A stretch of 64,000 nt of DNA from Sphingobacteriaceae bacterium (GTDB taxonomy: Bacteria > Bacteroidota > Bacteroidia > UBA7662): positions 27,261 to 91,260 of the forward strand of contig JAUXNJ010000026.1 in assembly GCA_030682795.1 (NCBI GenBank), written 5' to 3'. This document shows positions 9,836 to 19,300 of the stretch, piece by piece (positions within the stretch are counted from its first letter, which is position 1; the number at the start of each line of letters is the position of its first letter). The translations under genes were made by a program, and so were the position numbers. The notes beneath the pieces are model-generated. The model ran no database searches, was not told the origin of the DNA, and saw nothing but the letters and a program-made list of their open reading frames with translations.

Positions 9836-9911
9836 AACTCCAATTCTAGAAAGAAATTGAGGGGCCACAAGCCCTTTTACGGCTTTCTTCTCTTAAAAGA
9901 AAGGACAAAAA

Positions 9912-9934
9912 AAAGCCCCGAAAATCGGGGCTTT
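9912..9934. terminator. Bidirectional intrinsic terminator between ctp and the small lipoprotein gene
   Basis: A perfect 10-bp stem (AAAGCCCCGA with TCGGGGCTTT) closes a 3-base loop. A-rich sequence on the left and T-rich sequence on the right give a U-tract in both directions. It sits between two convergent genes and can serve both. Confidence 0.9.
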
Positions 9935-9957
9935 GCTTTTTGACTGAGCTGTTCAGA

Positions 9958-10137
9958 TTACTGAGCAACTTCTTCAGTAGCAGTTGAATCAGCAACAACT
10001 TCTTCAGTTACTACTTCTTCTTCAGCTACAACTTCTTCAGTGGTTGTTTCTTCAACAGCAGCTTCTTCAGTTGCGTTGTTACAAGCTACTACAAACAAGG
10101 TAGCGCTTACCATCAGGAGTGCGAATAATTTTTTCAT
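9958..10137 (-). CDS. Small acidic lipoprotein, 59 residues, Glu/Val/Thr-rich
   Basis: This gene is short but well supported. It translates as MKKLFALLMVSATLFVVACN followed by about 40 residues made almost only of E, V, T and A (for example EEVVAEEEVV). The first 19 residues are a lipoprotein signal with lipobox VVAC, so Cys19 should be lipidated. The mature part is low-complexity, strongly acidic and probably unfolded. A full TTTG-N19-TACCTTTG promoter lies 23 bp upstream and a terminator 24 bp downstream, so it is an independently expressed unit. Bacteroidota carry many such small abundant lipoproteins of unknown role. Only the lipid anchor and charge can be stated. Confidence 0.85.
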   Translation of the reverse strand: MKKLFALLMVSATLFVVACNNATEEAAVEETTTEEVVAEEEVVTEEVVADSTATEEVAQ

Positions 10138-10159
10138 GAGATAGTGTTTTTTAACGATG

Positions 10160-10190
10160 CAAAGGTAAGCAGCTTTTTGATTCCTGCAAA
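10160..10190 (-). promoter_or_regulatory. Full Bacteroidota-type promoter of the small lipoprotein gene
   Basis: Minus strand: TTTG (10190-10187), 19-bp spacer, TACCTTTG (10167-10160). This matches the known TTTG-N19-TAnnTTTG consensus of the primary Bacteroidota sigma factor exactly. The expected start of transcription is about 15 bp before the ATG at 10137. Confidence 0.8.
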
Positions 10191-10306
10191 TTTTATTTTC
10201 AATCTTGAAAAATAATTTTAGGCCCTCATTAATAAAGCTTTACAAACGAAAAAGCAACACTGTGCTGCTCATCCAAGCATTGTTCCCTCCAAAGAGGCAC
10301 CTTTAT

Positions 10307-11611
10307 TTACTTCTCCCTAAAGAACAAATTGAATGGCACCCCTGTGAAATTGAATTTCTCACGAATTTGGTTTTCGAGGTAGCGCTTGTACGATTCGCGG
10401 ATGTACTGCGGCAGATTGCAGAAAAATACGAATGTTGGGGGTACCTGTTTGAGCTGTGTAACGTATTTGATGCGGATGTATTTGCCCTTCCAAGCCGGTG
10501 GCGGGTAATTTTCGATGATTTCGAGCATTACTTCATTGAGCTTGTTGGTTTTAATGTGCTGCTGGCGCGCCTGGTATACGTCCATGGCAGTTTCAACGGC
10601 CTTTAAAATACGTTGTTTGTCGATGGCCGAGATAAATACGATGGGCACATCGGTAAAAGGCGCAATGCGCTCCTTGATGGCCGCTTCGAACTTTTTGGTG
10701 CTGGTATGGTCTTTTTCAATCAAATCCCATTTGTTCACCAAAATCACGAGGCCTTTTTTATTCTTTTCGGCCAAATGGAAGATGCTCAGGTCTTGGGCCT
10801 GAATGCCTTCCTGGGCGTCGATCATGAGCATCACCACGTCACAATCTTCAATGGTACGCACGGTACGGAGCACCGAGTAAAACTCAATGTCTTCGTGCAC
10901 CTTGGCCTTGCGGCGCAAACCTGCGGTATCAATGAGCGTAAAATGGTGACCATAGCCTTTGTATTCGGTATGGATGGTGTCGCGGGTGGTGCCTGCGATA
11001 GGTGTTACGATGGTACGCTCATAGCCGAGCAGGGCATTGAGGAGGGTAGACTTGCCAACGTTAGGGCGACCTACGAGGGTTACCTTCGGCAGGCTGTCTT
11101 CAGCTTGCTGCTCTTGCTCCGGTAGGGCTTTCACCAATACATCGAGCAATTCTCCGGTACCGGTGCCCGTTTGAGAAGAGATGCTGTACACTTCGCCCAG
11201 ACCAAAGCTGTAAAACTCGGCGGAAGCTGGTTCACGATCGCCGTAATCTACTTTGTTAGAAACCACAAGCACTGGCTTTTTGGTACGACGGAGTACGTCG
11301 GCCAGGGTAGCGTCGAGGTCGGTGATGCCGGTGGTTACATCCACCATAAACAGCAGCACGTCGGCTTCTTCCACGGCAATGTGCACTTGGCGGCGGATGG
11401 CTTCTTCGAAGATGTCTTCCGAGCCCGACACATAGCCGCCCGTATCAATCACGGTGAACTCCTCGCCCACCCATTCGGCTTTGCCGTAGTGACGGTCGCG
11501 GGTTACGCCCGAAAAGTCGTCGACAATGGCCTTGCGACTCTCGGTGAGTCTGTTAAATAATGTCGATTTGCCCACATTGGGGCGGCCTACGATGGCAACA
11601 ATCCGGCTCAT
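10307..11611 (-). CDS. der: Ribosome biogenesis GTPase Der (EngA)
   Basis: 434 residues with two tandem G domains, the hallmark of Der. G1 motifs are GRPNVGKST at 9-17 and again at 181-189; G4 motifs are SNKVD (near 119) and NKWD. A KH-like domain fills the C terminus (about 350-434). Der helps mature the 50S ribosomal subunit. Its start overlaps the stop of era by 4 bp (ATGA), so the two GTPases are translationally coupled. The plus-strand ORF over its 3' end is a shadow. Confidence 0.97.
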   Translation of the reverse strand: MSRIVAIVGRPNVGKSTLFNRLTESRKAIVDDFSGVTRDRHYGKAEWVGEEFTVIDTGGYVSGSEDIFEEAIRRQVHIAVEEADVLLFMVDVTTGITDLDATLADVLRRTKKPVLVVSNKVDYGDREPASAEFYSFGLGEVYSISSQTGTGTGELLDVLVKALPEQEQQAEDSLPKVTLVGRPNVGKSTLLNALLGYERTIVTPIAGTTRDTIHTEYKGYGHHFTLIDTAGLRRKAKVHEDIEFYSVLRTVRTIEDCDVVMLMIDAQEGIQAQDLSIFHLAEKNKKGLVILVNKWDLIEKDHTSTKKFEAAIKERIAPFTDVPIVFISAIDKQRILKAVETAMDVYQARQQHIKTNKLNEVMLEIIENYPPPAWKGKYIRIKYVTQLKQVPPTFVFFCNLPQYIRESYKRYLENQIREKFNFTGVPFNLFFREK

Positions 11612-12495
11612 GATCCTAATTTATATCCAAAATATTTGAGGAGACGGTCATCGTTCCTCCAGTTGTCTTTCACTTTCACGAAGAGGCCGAGGTAGACTTT
11701 TTTGTCCCAGAACTTCTCCATATCTAAACGGGCAGCGGTGCCCACTTTTTTCAATTCTTTGCCTTGGTGGCCAATGAGGATGCCTTTTTGCGTGGCGCGC
11801 TCCACATAAATGGTGGCCTCGATGCGCAAAAGCTTGCCTTCATCTTTAAAAGCATCCACCCCTACTTCACTGGCGTAAGGAATTTCCTGCTTGTAGTTGA
11901 GGAAGATTTTTTCGCGGATGATTTCGGCGGCGAGGAAGCGTTCTGTTTTGTCGGTGAGCTCATCCGGACCGTAATACGCCTCTCCTTCGGGCAAAAGGGC
12001 CACGATGCGCTCCATTAAGAGGGAGGTGTTGAGGCCGTCTTCGGCGGAGATGGGAATGACTTCGGACTTTGGCGCCAGCACCTTCCAGCTTTCGATGAGG
12101 GCGGGCAACGACTCGTCGGTGAGTTGATCTACCTTATTAAGCACCACAATCAGCTTGCTTTCGGCTTGTAGGATTTCGGTGCGGTAGCTTTCCACGTCGG
12201 ATGGGTCGGTAACGTCGATCATGTACAAGATCACGTCGGCATCTTCGATGGCCATTTCCACGAAGCGCATCATGGCTTTGTGCAGGCCATATTTGGCTTC
12301 GAGGTAGCCGGGGGTATCGCTAAAAACGATTTGGTATTGGTCGGGCTCGGTTACGATGCCCAAAATGCGGTGGCGCGTGGTTTGCGCCTTGGGCGTAACA
12401 ATCGAAAGTTTCTCGCCCACCAAGCGGTTCATCAAAGTGGACTTACCGGCATTGGGTTTACCGAGTATGTTTACGAATCCGGCTTTGTGTGACAT
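11608..12495 (-). CDS. era: GTPase Era, 16S rRNA maturation
   Basis: 295 residues from the ATG at 12495 ([20 protein letters not shown]). A longer frame opens 18 codons earlier, but those residues have no counterpart in Era proteins. G1 is GKPNAGKST (11-19), G3 is DTPGY, G4 is NKVD. The C-terminal KH domain contains the [11 protein letters not shown] loop that binds the 3' end of 16S rRNA. The gene lies directly ahead of der with a 4-bp overlap. Confidence 0.96.
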   Translation of the reverse strand: MSHKAGFVNILGKPNAGKSTLMNRLVGEKLSIVTPKAQTTRHRILGIVTEPDQYQIVFSDTPGYLEAKYGLHKAMMRFVEMAIEDADVILYMIDVTDPSDVESYRTEILQAESKLIVVLNKVDQLTDESLPALIESWKVLAPKSEVIPISAEDGLNTSLLMERIVALLPEGEAYYGPDELTDKTERFLAAEIIREKIFLNYKQEIPYASEVGVDAFKDEGKLLRIEATIYVERATQKGILIGHQGKELKKVGTAARLDMEKFWDKKVYLGLFVKVKDNWRNDDRLLKYFGYKLGS

Positions 12496-12700
12496 GCTTG
12501 CAATAAAATTTGAAGCTGCAAAGAACGGAACTAATGCATTGCCATCCAATTAATAAGCCATTGTTAGGGCAACTAAAGTGGCTGAATGGAAGCCGACATG
12601 CTGGCTTTAGGATGGGTTTCGGGCAATTATTACCCCCGTAAGCCTTTAAAAAGGGCATTTTTGATGTTTTTGAAGCTTTTTGCTTTTTCCAGAAAATTTA

Positions 12701-12731
12701 TTTGGCATTTCTCACTTTTTATCTATCTTTG
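12701..12731 (+). promoter_or_regulatory. Full Bacteroidota-type promoter of tRNA-fMet
   Basis: TTTG (12701-12704), 19-bp spacer, TATCTTTG (12724-12731): an exact match to TTTG-N19-TAnnTTTG. It ends 14 bp before the first base of the tRNA, as expected for a stable-RNA promoter. Confidence 0.85.
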
Positions 12732-12745
12732 CAGTCCGATAACGA

Positions 12746-12818
<73 letters not shown>

Positions 12819-12824
12819 CAAGAG

Positions 12825-12851
12825 AAGCCTGAACGAAAGTTCAGGCTTTTT
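12825..12851 (+). terminator. Intrinsic terminator of tRNA-fMet
   Basis: Ten-bp stem AAGCCTGAAC/GTTCAGGCTT with a GAAA tetraloop, followed by a T-run. It starts 7 bp after the tRNA. Confidence 0.9.
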
Positions 12852-13473
12852 CATTTTTGCACCGGAGCCAAGCTCGCTTGAGCGACGGGGCGAAAATGAA
12901 AAAGCCCAGACTGCACAGCAGGCTGAAGGCTTCCTTGTACAAGCTCCCCCATGTGGACGGGCGAGCGCAGCGAGCCAGTCCAGCCCCAGCGCTACGCTCG
13001 CTTGAGCGACGGGGCGAAAATGAAAAAGCCCAGCACGCGCAGCGGAAAAGATTTATGATTTGCGATTTTGATTTGCGATTACCGATTTGGCGAGCGGATT
13101 GCCATTTTCTGATTCCCGATTTAACTTACCTCCAGTATCCCAAAATCATAAATCATACTCAGAAATCAGAAATCTAAAATCATCCGGCGGCCTTGTACCA
13201 GCAACCCCCATGTGGACGGGCGAGCGCAGCGAGCCAGTCCAGTCCCCGCCTGAAGCTCGCTCGTAAGCGCCTGGAAAATGAAAAAAACCCAGACTGCGCA
13301 GCGGAAAAGATTTTTGATTTGCGATTTCGATTTGCGATTTCAGATTTGGATAGCGGATAAAAAATTTAAGAGTACTGATTTAATTAGCCTTCGATCAAGC
13401 TAAATCATAAATCAAACTCATAAATCCCAAATCCTGCCGCGGCCTTATTTCAGGCTTCGAACCTCGTCCTTCT
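12852..13473. repeat. Repeat-rich non-coding region after tRNA-fMet
   Basis: More than 600 bp without a supportable gene. The block around CATGTGGACGGGCGAGCGCA (with its surroundings, from CCTTGTAC to CAGTCCCC) occurs at about 12933-12987 and again at 13191-13249. A second motif, GAAAATGAAAAAGCCCAG, appears near 12892 and 13016, and in a changed form near 13274. AT-rich segments made of GATTTGCGATT-type words follow each copy (about 13050-13090 and 13308-13350). The ends of the copies (CCAGTCCCCGC) equal the 3' end of the tRNA just upstream, and GAAAATGAAAAAGCC is nearly the reverse complement of the region after the terminator. So the array seems built from pieces of the tRNA transcription unit. 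Confidence 0.7.
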
Positions 13474-13740
13474 CTACCTTCCTCTACCATTCCCTCTTCC
13501 CCTACCCCTACCATCTCTATGGTCGTGACGACGATGCGGTGCCGGTCTGCGATACTCTTGACGATAACGCGGTCTCGGACGGGGCTTGTACCAACCGTAG
13601 TGGTGGCCGCGATTCGACCGGAACTCGCGATCGTGACCACGGCGGTCGAGCACCAAGCAAGAACTGCTGCCTAAGAGTAAGAAAATACAAATAAGCCAGA
13701 GCGATAAATGTCGCCAGTGGCTGTAGAAAAATGATTTCAT
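13474..13740 (-). CDS. Small Arg/His-rich lipoprotein
   Basis: 88 residues. The N-terminal 28 residues are a lipoprotein signal with a Trp/Leu-rich core and lipobox GSSSC. The mature part is extremely basic, with Arg, His, Pro and Tyr, and ends in an RGRGRGNGRGR tail. No known domain is recognisable. Low-complexity basic lipoproteins like this are found in Bacteroidota, but I cannot assign a role; binding to an acidic surface polymer or nucleic acid is only a guess. It lies 12 bp downstream of the AraC-type regulator gene in the same direction and could be co-transcribed. Confidence 0.7.
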   Translation of the reverse strand: MKSFFYSHWRHLSLWLICIFLLLGSSSCLVLDRRGHDREFRSNRGHHYGWYKPRPRPRYRQEYRRPAPHRRHDHRDGRGRGRGNGRGR

Positions 13741-13752
13741 GGGATGGTGGTG

Positions 13753-14316
13753 TTAAATGTCTTCCAACGCAATGCGCATGCGGTAGGCCTTCATTTGTTT
13801 GAAATAACTTGGCGTTAACCCGGTTACATCTTTGAATTGCCGCGACAAATGCCCAACACTGCTGTAGCGCAACATGCGGGCAATTTCCGACAAATTCATC
13901 TCGTCGTACAAAAGGTATTCTTTGGCCATTTCAATTTTTTGGGCGATGATGTATTGTCCTATGGTGATCCCCATAATGCGGGAAAAATTATTCGATAAAT
14001 AGTTGTATTCATAATCGAGGGCCTGACTGAGGGCATCTGAGAAATTAAGATTACCCACGTCTTCTTTATTCCGTATGCTATCGATAACCGCAGTTTTTAT
14101 TTTCTCAATGAGGATGGCCTTTTTATCGTCCATGAGTTCGAGTCCTGAGTTAAGTAAACTGCTAGTCAGCGACAAGCGATCAGCAGCGCTAAGGGGCTTA
14201 CACAGCTTTACCATGCCTAATTCAATGGTTTCGTAGTCCAAATGCCGCTTATCCAATTCCTCCTTTACGCGCAATTTGCAGCGGAGACTCACCATATATT
14301 TGATGTATAACACCAT
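13753..14316 (-). CDS. AraC-family transcriptional regulator
   Basis: 187 residues. The start MVLYIKYMVSLRCKLRVKEE and the 70 residues after it match a compact N-terminal domain found in a Bacteroidota group of AraC regulators. The C-terminal part (about 90-180) is an AraC-type double helix-turn-helix, with the typical LNSEIARMLRYSSVGHLSRQ-like second helix and the end motif FKDVTGLTPSYFK. No sensor domain for sugars is present. The gene faces the same way as the small envelope genes upstream of it (14427-16222) and may control them. Confidence 0.88.
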   Translation of the reverse strand: MVLYIKYMVSLRCKLRVKEELDKRHLDYETIELGMVKLCKPLSAADRLSLTSSLLNSGLELMDDKKAILIEKIKTAVIDSIRNKEDVGNLNFSDALSQALDYEYNYLSNNFSRIMGITIGQYIIAQKIEMAKEYLLYDEMNLSEIARMLRYSSVGHLSRQFKDVTGLTPSYFKQMKAYRMRIALEDI

Positions 14317-14426
14317 TGTTCTCTTCCTTTCTTTGGATAAAACCAGCGTTCAGCTGGCTGGGGATGAAATCGAAACCCAGTTAGGCTTCCATTTGAGTTA
14401 TGCGCTTTTGTCTTGCTTGGGCAAGT

Positions 14427-14699
14427 CTAGGATGTGCTGCCTTTGGAGCCAGTCATTTTCCAAAGCTTCTGCAAGAGTGCTTTACCCATTTTAAAGGCCG
14501 CAAAGCGCAACGTAGAGGTAAAAAGCAGCTGTTGTAAAGGCTGAAACTGTACCAAGGCGCTTACTGAGTGGGTCAGGATGTTCTTCCATTGTAAACTCTG
14601 CAGGGCCGATTGACACAAAGCACCAAGCTCCAATTTTTGTGCATCCAAGGCTGTTTCTTGCTCCTGTATACGCTGTCTTAATTGTTGTTCTGGAGTCAT
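14427..14699 (-). CDS. Hypothetical protein next to holin-like gene
   Basis: 90 residues. The N terminus is a Gln/Glu-rich amphipathic helix, then a mildly hydrophobic region near 45-70 and a basic C terminus. No family was recognised. It begins 4 bp after the holin-like gene ends, and the order YtxH, holin-like, this gene is common in Bacteroidota stress-induced clusters. It may be a membrane-associated partner of the holin-like protein. Confidence 0.65.
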   Translation of the reverse strand: MTPEQQLRQRIQEQETALDAQKLELGALCQSALQSLQWKNILTHSVSALVQFQPLQQLLFTSTLRFAAFKMGKALLQKLWKMTGSKGSTS

Positions 14700-14703
14700 A
14701 GGG

Positions 14704-15057
14704 CTAGCTTTCGTGTAAACTTATTTTGATAAAAACGTTGCGCATTCGGCGCTTGAAGGCTCCTTTGAAAAAAAACAAAAACACGATCAAAAGCACCAAA
14801 TAACAGCCTGCCAGTGCCATAAAACCCAGGTAAGTAGCGCCCAACAAAGCTCCAAGCCAAATGGCTCCGCCGATGTTTAACAGCATGAATACCAGGCTGA
14901 GCATCAAAAAAACAAAAATGCTCGTAATGAAGATCGAAAATAACTCCGATAACTTCAAAACGAGCTTTAAACGTTGTAATTCTACCAAGGCACTAAGCTG
15001 CTTCAAAGCTGCTAGGCCTAGCTTCTCTAAGATGTTTACAACATTTTCCATGGGCAA
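14704..15057 (-). CDS. Phage-holin-like membrane protein (holin superfamily III type)
   Basis: 117 residues. An amphipathic N-terminal helix (1-35) is followed by two strong membrane segments (about 40-65 and 70-100) and a basic cytoplasmic tail. This pattern fits the small putative holin superfamily members that Bacteroidota and other phyla carry beside YtxH genes; despite the name these are usually not phage lysis genes. One base separates it from the YtxH gene stop, so translation is probably coupled. Confidence 0.7.
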   Translation of the reverse strand: MPMENVVNILEKLGLAALKQLSALVELQRLKLVLKLSELFSIFITSIFVFLMLSLVFMLLNIGGAIWLGALLGATYLGFMALAGCYLVLLIVFLFFFKGAFKRRMRNVFIKISLHES

Positions 15058-15058
15058 A

Positions 15059-15310
15059 TCAGGCTTTAGTTTTGTCAGCTACAAAATCAGCAGCCTTTTC
15101 TTTTTGTGCCTGAAAGGTTGATTTTACCTCTTCAAACATATCCTCAAACTTATCCTTAATGGCATGTGCCAGGTCATCAGATGAATTTGCAATGTTCTTG
15201 CGTGTTTTGCTGCCTTTGTGGGGTGCAAAGAGGATGCCCAATACGCTACCGATGGCTGCGCCAACGAGCAAGGCACCAATTACTTTTCCTGTGGTGTGTG
15301 AATTTTCCAT
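15059..15310 (-). CDS. YtxH domain protein
   Basis: 83 residues. A Gly-rich hydrophobic segment (about 9-30, with GALLVGAAIGSVLGILFAP) is followed by the motif HKGSKTRKNI and a long charged helix, probably a coiled coil, to the end. This is the YtxH family, stress-induced small membrane proteins of unknown biochemical role. It is part of the run of small genes from 14427 to 15489. Confidence 0.85.
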   Translation of the reverse strand: MENSHTTGKVIGALLVGAAIGSVLGILFAPHKGSKTRKNIANSSDDLAHAIKDKFEDMFEEVKSTFQAQKEKAADFVADKTKA

Positions 15311-15333
15311 TGTTCTAAATTTTTAAGCGTGTA

Positions 15334-15489
15334 CTAATAAACTTTTCTGCCTTGAATGATGCGAAGCAGGATCGCGATGATTGCCAGAATAAGCAATACG
15401 TGTATGATTGACCCAGCATTGTAACCCAGATAGCCAATGGCCCAAAGGATGATTAACACTACTGCAATCAGATAAATTAATCTGCCCAT
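15334..15489 (-). CDS. Lmo0937-like small membrane protein, 51 residues
   Basis: Reading from the ATG at 15489 gives MGRLIYLIAVVLIILWAIGY, then a GYNAG turn and a second membrane segment, ending in GRKVY. Two helices and a basic end match the small lmo0937-type membrane proteins often found next to YtxH genes. Stop at 15334-15336. The gaps to both neighbours are short (23 and 16 bp), so it fits the same operon. Confidence 0.8.
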   Translation of the reverse strand: MGRLIYLIAVVLIILWAIGYLGYNAGSIIHVLLILAIIAILLRIIQGRKVY

Positions 15490-15505
15490 GATTGCTTAGC
15501 TAGAT

Positions 15506-16222
15506 TTAGAGCTTGAAGCCCAGGGTGAGCTGCAACCACTGATTTTTGTAGCGCGGAGTAGATGATGTGCCATCTCCATGGTTATTCATAAAATCCCAGC
15601 CAGCGCGGCCCGAAATCACCACGTGATCGGCATTAAAATCAGCGCCAATTACGAAGCCTAAGGTGTTTTTACGAATGTTGTCGTTATCAAATTGCTCTTG
15701 CAAAACGGTATTGTTGCCGCCAAAAGAATAGGTATTGCGCTCGCTTAACAGATAGGCGTATTGAGGACCAAAGACCACCGTAAACATCTCCAAAGGTTTA
15801 ATTTGGATGAGTAAAGGCACATCTAAATAGGTGGTGGTTCTTGAAAAACTGTATGGTATGGTCAGTATGGTTCCTGAACCCTGAAATCCCTTTTGCGAAA
15901 GCAAAATCTCTGGCTGAAAGCCTAAATAGGTTGTGATCGGGAAGCTCAAAAAAGCACCCCCTACAAACCCAATCTTGGCATCCGCTTGGAAATCTTGTCC
16001 TTGCTCATCCCATACATTCGATTTGTTGATACCTGCTTTCACACCAAAACTTGGGCGGTTGCGTGCATCTACATTGTTACGATTGCGATCACGATTAGAA
16101 CCAAACATTTGTGCGCTTGCTTCCGTGACGTTGAGGACCGAAAAGCCCACCAATCCCAATACCACCAACATGGCTCTCATGCTGCGTGGGGCCTGACCAA
16201 AATATTTAAGCCTTGTATTCAT
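15506..16222 (-). CDS. Outer-membrane beta-barrel protein (PorT-like family)
   Basis: 238 residues from the ATG at 16222; a longer frame starts 35 codons earlier but crosses the -7 box, so the shorter start is preferred. A signal peptide ends near ASAQ (about residue 38). The mature protein shows alternating hydrophobic strands, motifs FGVKAGINKSNVW and LDVPLLIQIKPL, and the C-terminal barrel end LQLTLGFKL. This is the PorT/outer-membrane-beta-barrel family common in Bacteroidota. It is likely the first gene of the cluster with the YtxH genes. Confidence 0.8.
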   Translation of the reverse strand: MNTRLKYFGQAPRSMRAMLVVLGLVGFSVLNVTEASAQMFGSNRDRNRNNVDARNRPSFGVKAGINKSNVWDEQGQDFQADAKIGFVGGAFLSFPITTYLGFQPEILLSQKGFQGSGTILTIPYSFSRTTTYLDVPLLIQIKPLEMFTVVFGPQYAYLLSERNTYSFGGNNTVLQEQFDNDNIRKNTLGFVIGADFNADHVVISGRAGWDFMNNHGDGTSSTPRYKNQWLQLTLGFKL

Positions 16223-16259
16223 ATCCAATAATTTAACAGCAGATTTATTTCCACTAAAA

Positions 16260-16267
16260 CAAAGGTA
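16260..16267 (-). promoter_or_regulatory. Candidate -7 box of the barrel-YtxH cluster
   Basis: Minus strand TACCTTTG, an exact TAnnTTTG match 37 bp before the chosen start at 16222. No good -33 element was seen. Confidence 0.5.
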
Positions 16268-16330
16268 AGGCTGGTTTGAGGGCCATTCGTTACACAATTT
16301 TGGATATAAGTTGCATCCATCATACAAAAA

Positions 16331-16357
16331 AACCCGCTGCCATTACGACAGCGGGTT
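16331..16357 (-). terminator. Intrinsic terminator of the large ice-binding-like gene
   Basis: Nine-bp stem AACCCGCTG/CAGCGGGTT with a 9-base loop, followed on the minus strand by seven T. It starts 17 bp after the gene end at 16375. Confidence 0.85.
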
Positions 16358-16374
16358 ACCTAAAAAACCTAACC

Positions 16375-19300
16375 TTATTGAATCGAAACTAACTTGCCTG
16401 ACTGAATGAGTTGGCCGTTCGACACCACGCGATAGTGGTAGATGCCGGCGGGTAAATTCATTTGCTCGCGCATGCCTTGTTCGGTAGTGAGGCTAGACTG
16501 CATTACCAGTACACCCAAACTGTTGTACAGCTGCACATCGGCCTCGGTGAGACTGCTGCTGCTTTGGATCATGGCATTTAACTCGGTGTTGAACGGATTG
16601 GGGTAGAAAACCACGGGGGTCTCTTTCGCCAGCCATTCTTCAACACTCAAGGGTTGGGTAACCAAGAGCGCTACATTGATGGAGCGTACATCGGCCGCGC
16701 AAGGACCTGAAATTACCACATTGTAATTCATGCCGTTGTCGGCAACGGTAGCAGGACTGAACTGGAGCGTGGCACTCTGACTGCCGCTGATGTTTCCGCC
16801 TTCAACCACATTGGTGCTGCCTCTGCGCCACTGGTAGGTGAGGCCCTGGCCGTTGTCTACCACCGTAAAGCTGGCACTGCCACCGATATTGGTAATGGTA
16901 TCAGAAGGCTGGGTCACAATCTCGTGTGGCAAACCAACTGAAAGTCCTACTAAATTAGAACTTACCGCTGGCAAACAGCTGCCTGTTACCACCAATTGGT
17001 AGTTCGTAGCGATGTCGGCTATAGTCACCGGATTGATCACCAAAGTATTGGTATTGCTTCCTGAGATATTGCCTGCATTGCTCAAGGCTACGCCACCTTT
17101 GAACCACTGATAGCTGAGCGCCGTGCCCACCGACACGCTGCTGAAGCTCACCATATCGCCTTCGCAGGCGGTCATGTTCATGGGTTGGGTTGTGATGGCT
17201 GTGAGCGCATTTACTACAAGCGCAGCATTGGCTGAGATTTGTTGTGGGGCGCAAGTACCTACAATGACCACATTGTAGTTCGTTGCGGCATCGCCTGCAA
17301 CCACTGGGTTGAGGGTAAGCACTGCTGAAGTGGCACCGGTTACATTACCCGTATTGGTAAGGTTGGTGGTGCCCCTGCGCCACTGGTAGGTTAGCCCTGT
17401 GCCTGTAGCTACTACCGCAAACGATACGCTGCTGCCAGCACAAACGGTTTGGGTAGCCAGAGGTGCTGTGGTAATGGCCACCAGGCTGTTTACCTGCAAG
17501 GCCACGTTGGCACTGGCAAGCGCTGGCGTACAAGTTCCACTGATCAATACATTGTAGTCTGCAGCTGCATCCGTTAAACTTACCCCTGTAAGGGTCAAAG
17601 TAGCAGTGTTAGCACCTGAGATGTTACCGGTATTGGTGAGATTAACCAAACCCTTGCGCCATTGGTAGGTCAAGGCAGTGCCTGTGGCTACTACCGTAAA
17701 TGTGGCGTTGGCACCCACACAAAGTGTTTGGGCAAGGGGTTGGGTGGTGATGGCGGGACTGCTGTTTACCACTACGGCTACTGAAACCGAGGTATCAGGA
17801 CTGCCGCAGCTGCCGCTTACAATCACATTGTAATTGCTGGCTGCGTTGGCAAGTGTAGCCGCGCTGATGGTCAGCGTAGCAGTGGTAGCGCCCGAAATCA
17901 AACCACCATTGGTTAAATTCGTGCTGCCTATGCGCCACTGATAAGTAAGGCCTGCGCCCTGAGCTATTACCGACAGGTTCACCATCTGGCCAGCACAAAC
18001 GGTTTGTGCAATGGGTTCGGTGGTGATTTCATTCAAAGTATTCACCACTAAAATTGCAAAATCGGAAGTATCCGGAGCACCACAAATGCTGTTCACAATC
18101 ACATTGTAATTGGTAGCTATGTCAGCTAAATTAACCGCCGAAATAGTCAAAGTAGAACTTGTAGCACCACTAATGGAGCCGCCGTTTACCAATACCACAT
18201 TTCCTTTGCGCCATTGATAGGTCAGACTGTTGCCCAAGGCTACCACTGAAAACGAGGTTGGCTGACCAATACAAACATTCTGAGAAAGTGGCTGGGTAGT
18301 AATATCCGTACCAGTATTTACTTGAACACTCGCTAATGCGGAGGTATCCTTGCCACAAGTTCCGGTTACCACTACGTAATAATTAGCAGCTGCAGCTAAA
18401 GTAACAGCAGTAATTGATAAACTGGCTGTTGTTACTCCACTGATACCAGCGGCATTGGCCATTGCAACATTCCCTTTATACCATTGGTAAGTTAAACTGG
18501 TGCCAGCAGCAACGACTGATAAATTCAAGGTTTGTCCTTCGCACAAAGTTGCGCTCACTGGCTCGGTAGTAATGTTGGTAAGGGGATTGATTGTTAAAGC
18601 AGCCAAATTACTGGTGTCAGAAACACCACAAACTCCGCTTACAATGGCATAATAATTTGTGGCCGCATCGCCAGCATTGAGCGCAAAAAGGCTGAGTACC
18701 GTCGAGTCGGCTCCTACCACATTTGCACCATTGCTCAGCAAGGTGTTGCCTTTGTACCAGCGAATATTCGCGGGGATGGTGGTGGTAATACTAAAGCGTA
18801 CCGTATCACCTATACACTTTGTTTGACTTTGGGGTTCAGTTAACACCAAGGGTACTGCATTCAAACGTAAGCTCACCCTATTCGAGGTGTCAGCAACGCC
18901 ACAAAGTCCTGTTACCACCACATAATAATTTGAATCAACATTGCCTTGAGCAGGCGATAAAAACGTAATGCTAGAAGAATCTGCGCCTGTAATGAAAAAG
19001 GAATTAATCAATGCCGTATTGCCGCGGTACCAACGATAAGTTAGGCCGCTACCTTGAGCAATTACAGTAAAAACTGCTGAATCACCAGCACAAACCGTTT
19101 TTGAACTGGGCTCAGTGGTTATTTGGGTAGCCGTGGTTACTGTTAACATCGCAACCTGCGAGGTATCAGCTGCAGCTGTACCACTCACAATAACCGTATA
19201 ACTTCCTGCATTGGCTAGCGTGGCCGGTATGATGTAGAGCGAATCTTTATTGGCACCACTTATGGCGCCGCCATTAATGAGTGCTACATTATTACGATAC

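Noticed and set aside
12857..13177. 106-codon plus-strand frame in the repeat region
   Set aside because: Made entirely of repeat DNA (AHE-like low-complexity reading); no promoter, no protein features.
14704..15057. Prophage lysis gene
   Set aside because: The holin-like protein sits in a YtxH cluster without endolysin or other phage genes, so it is not evidence of a prophage.
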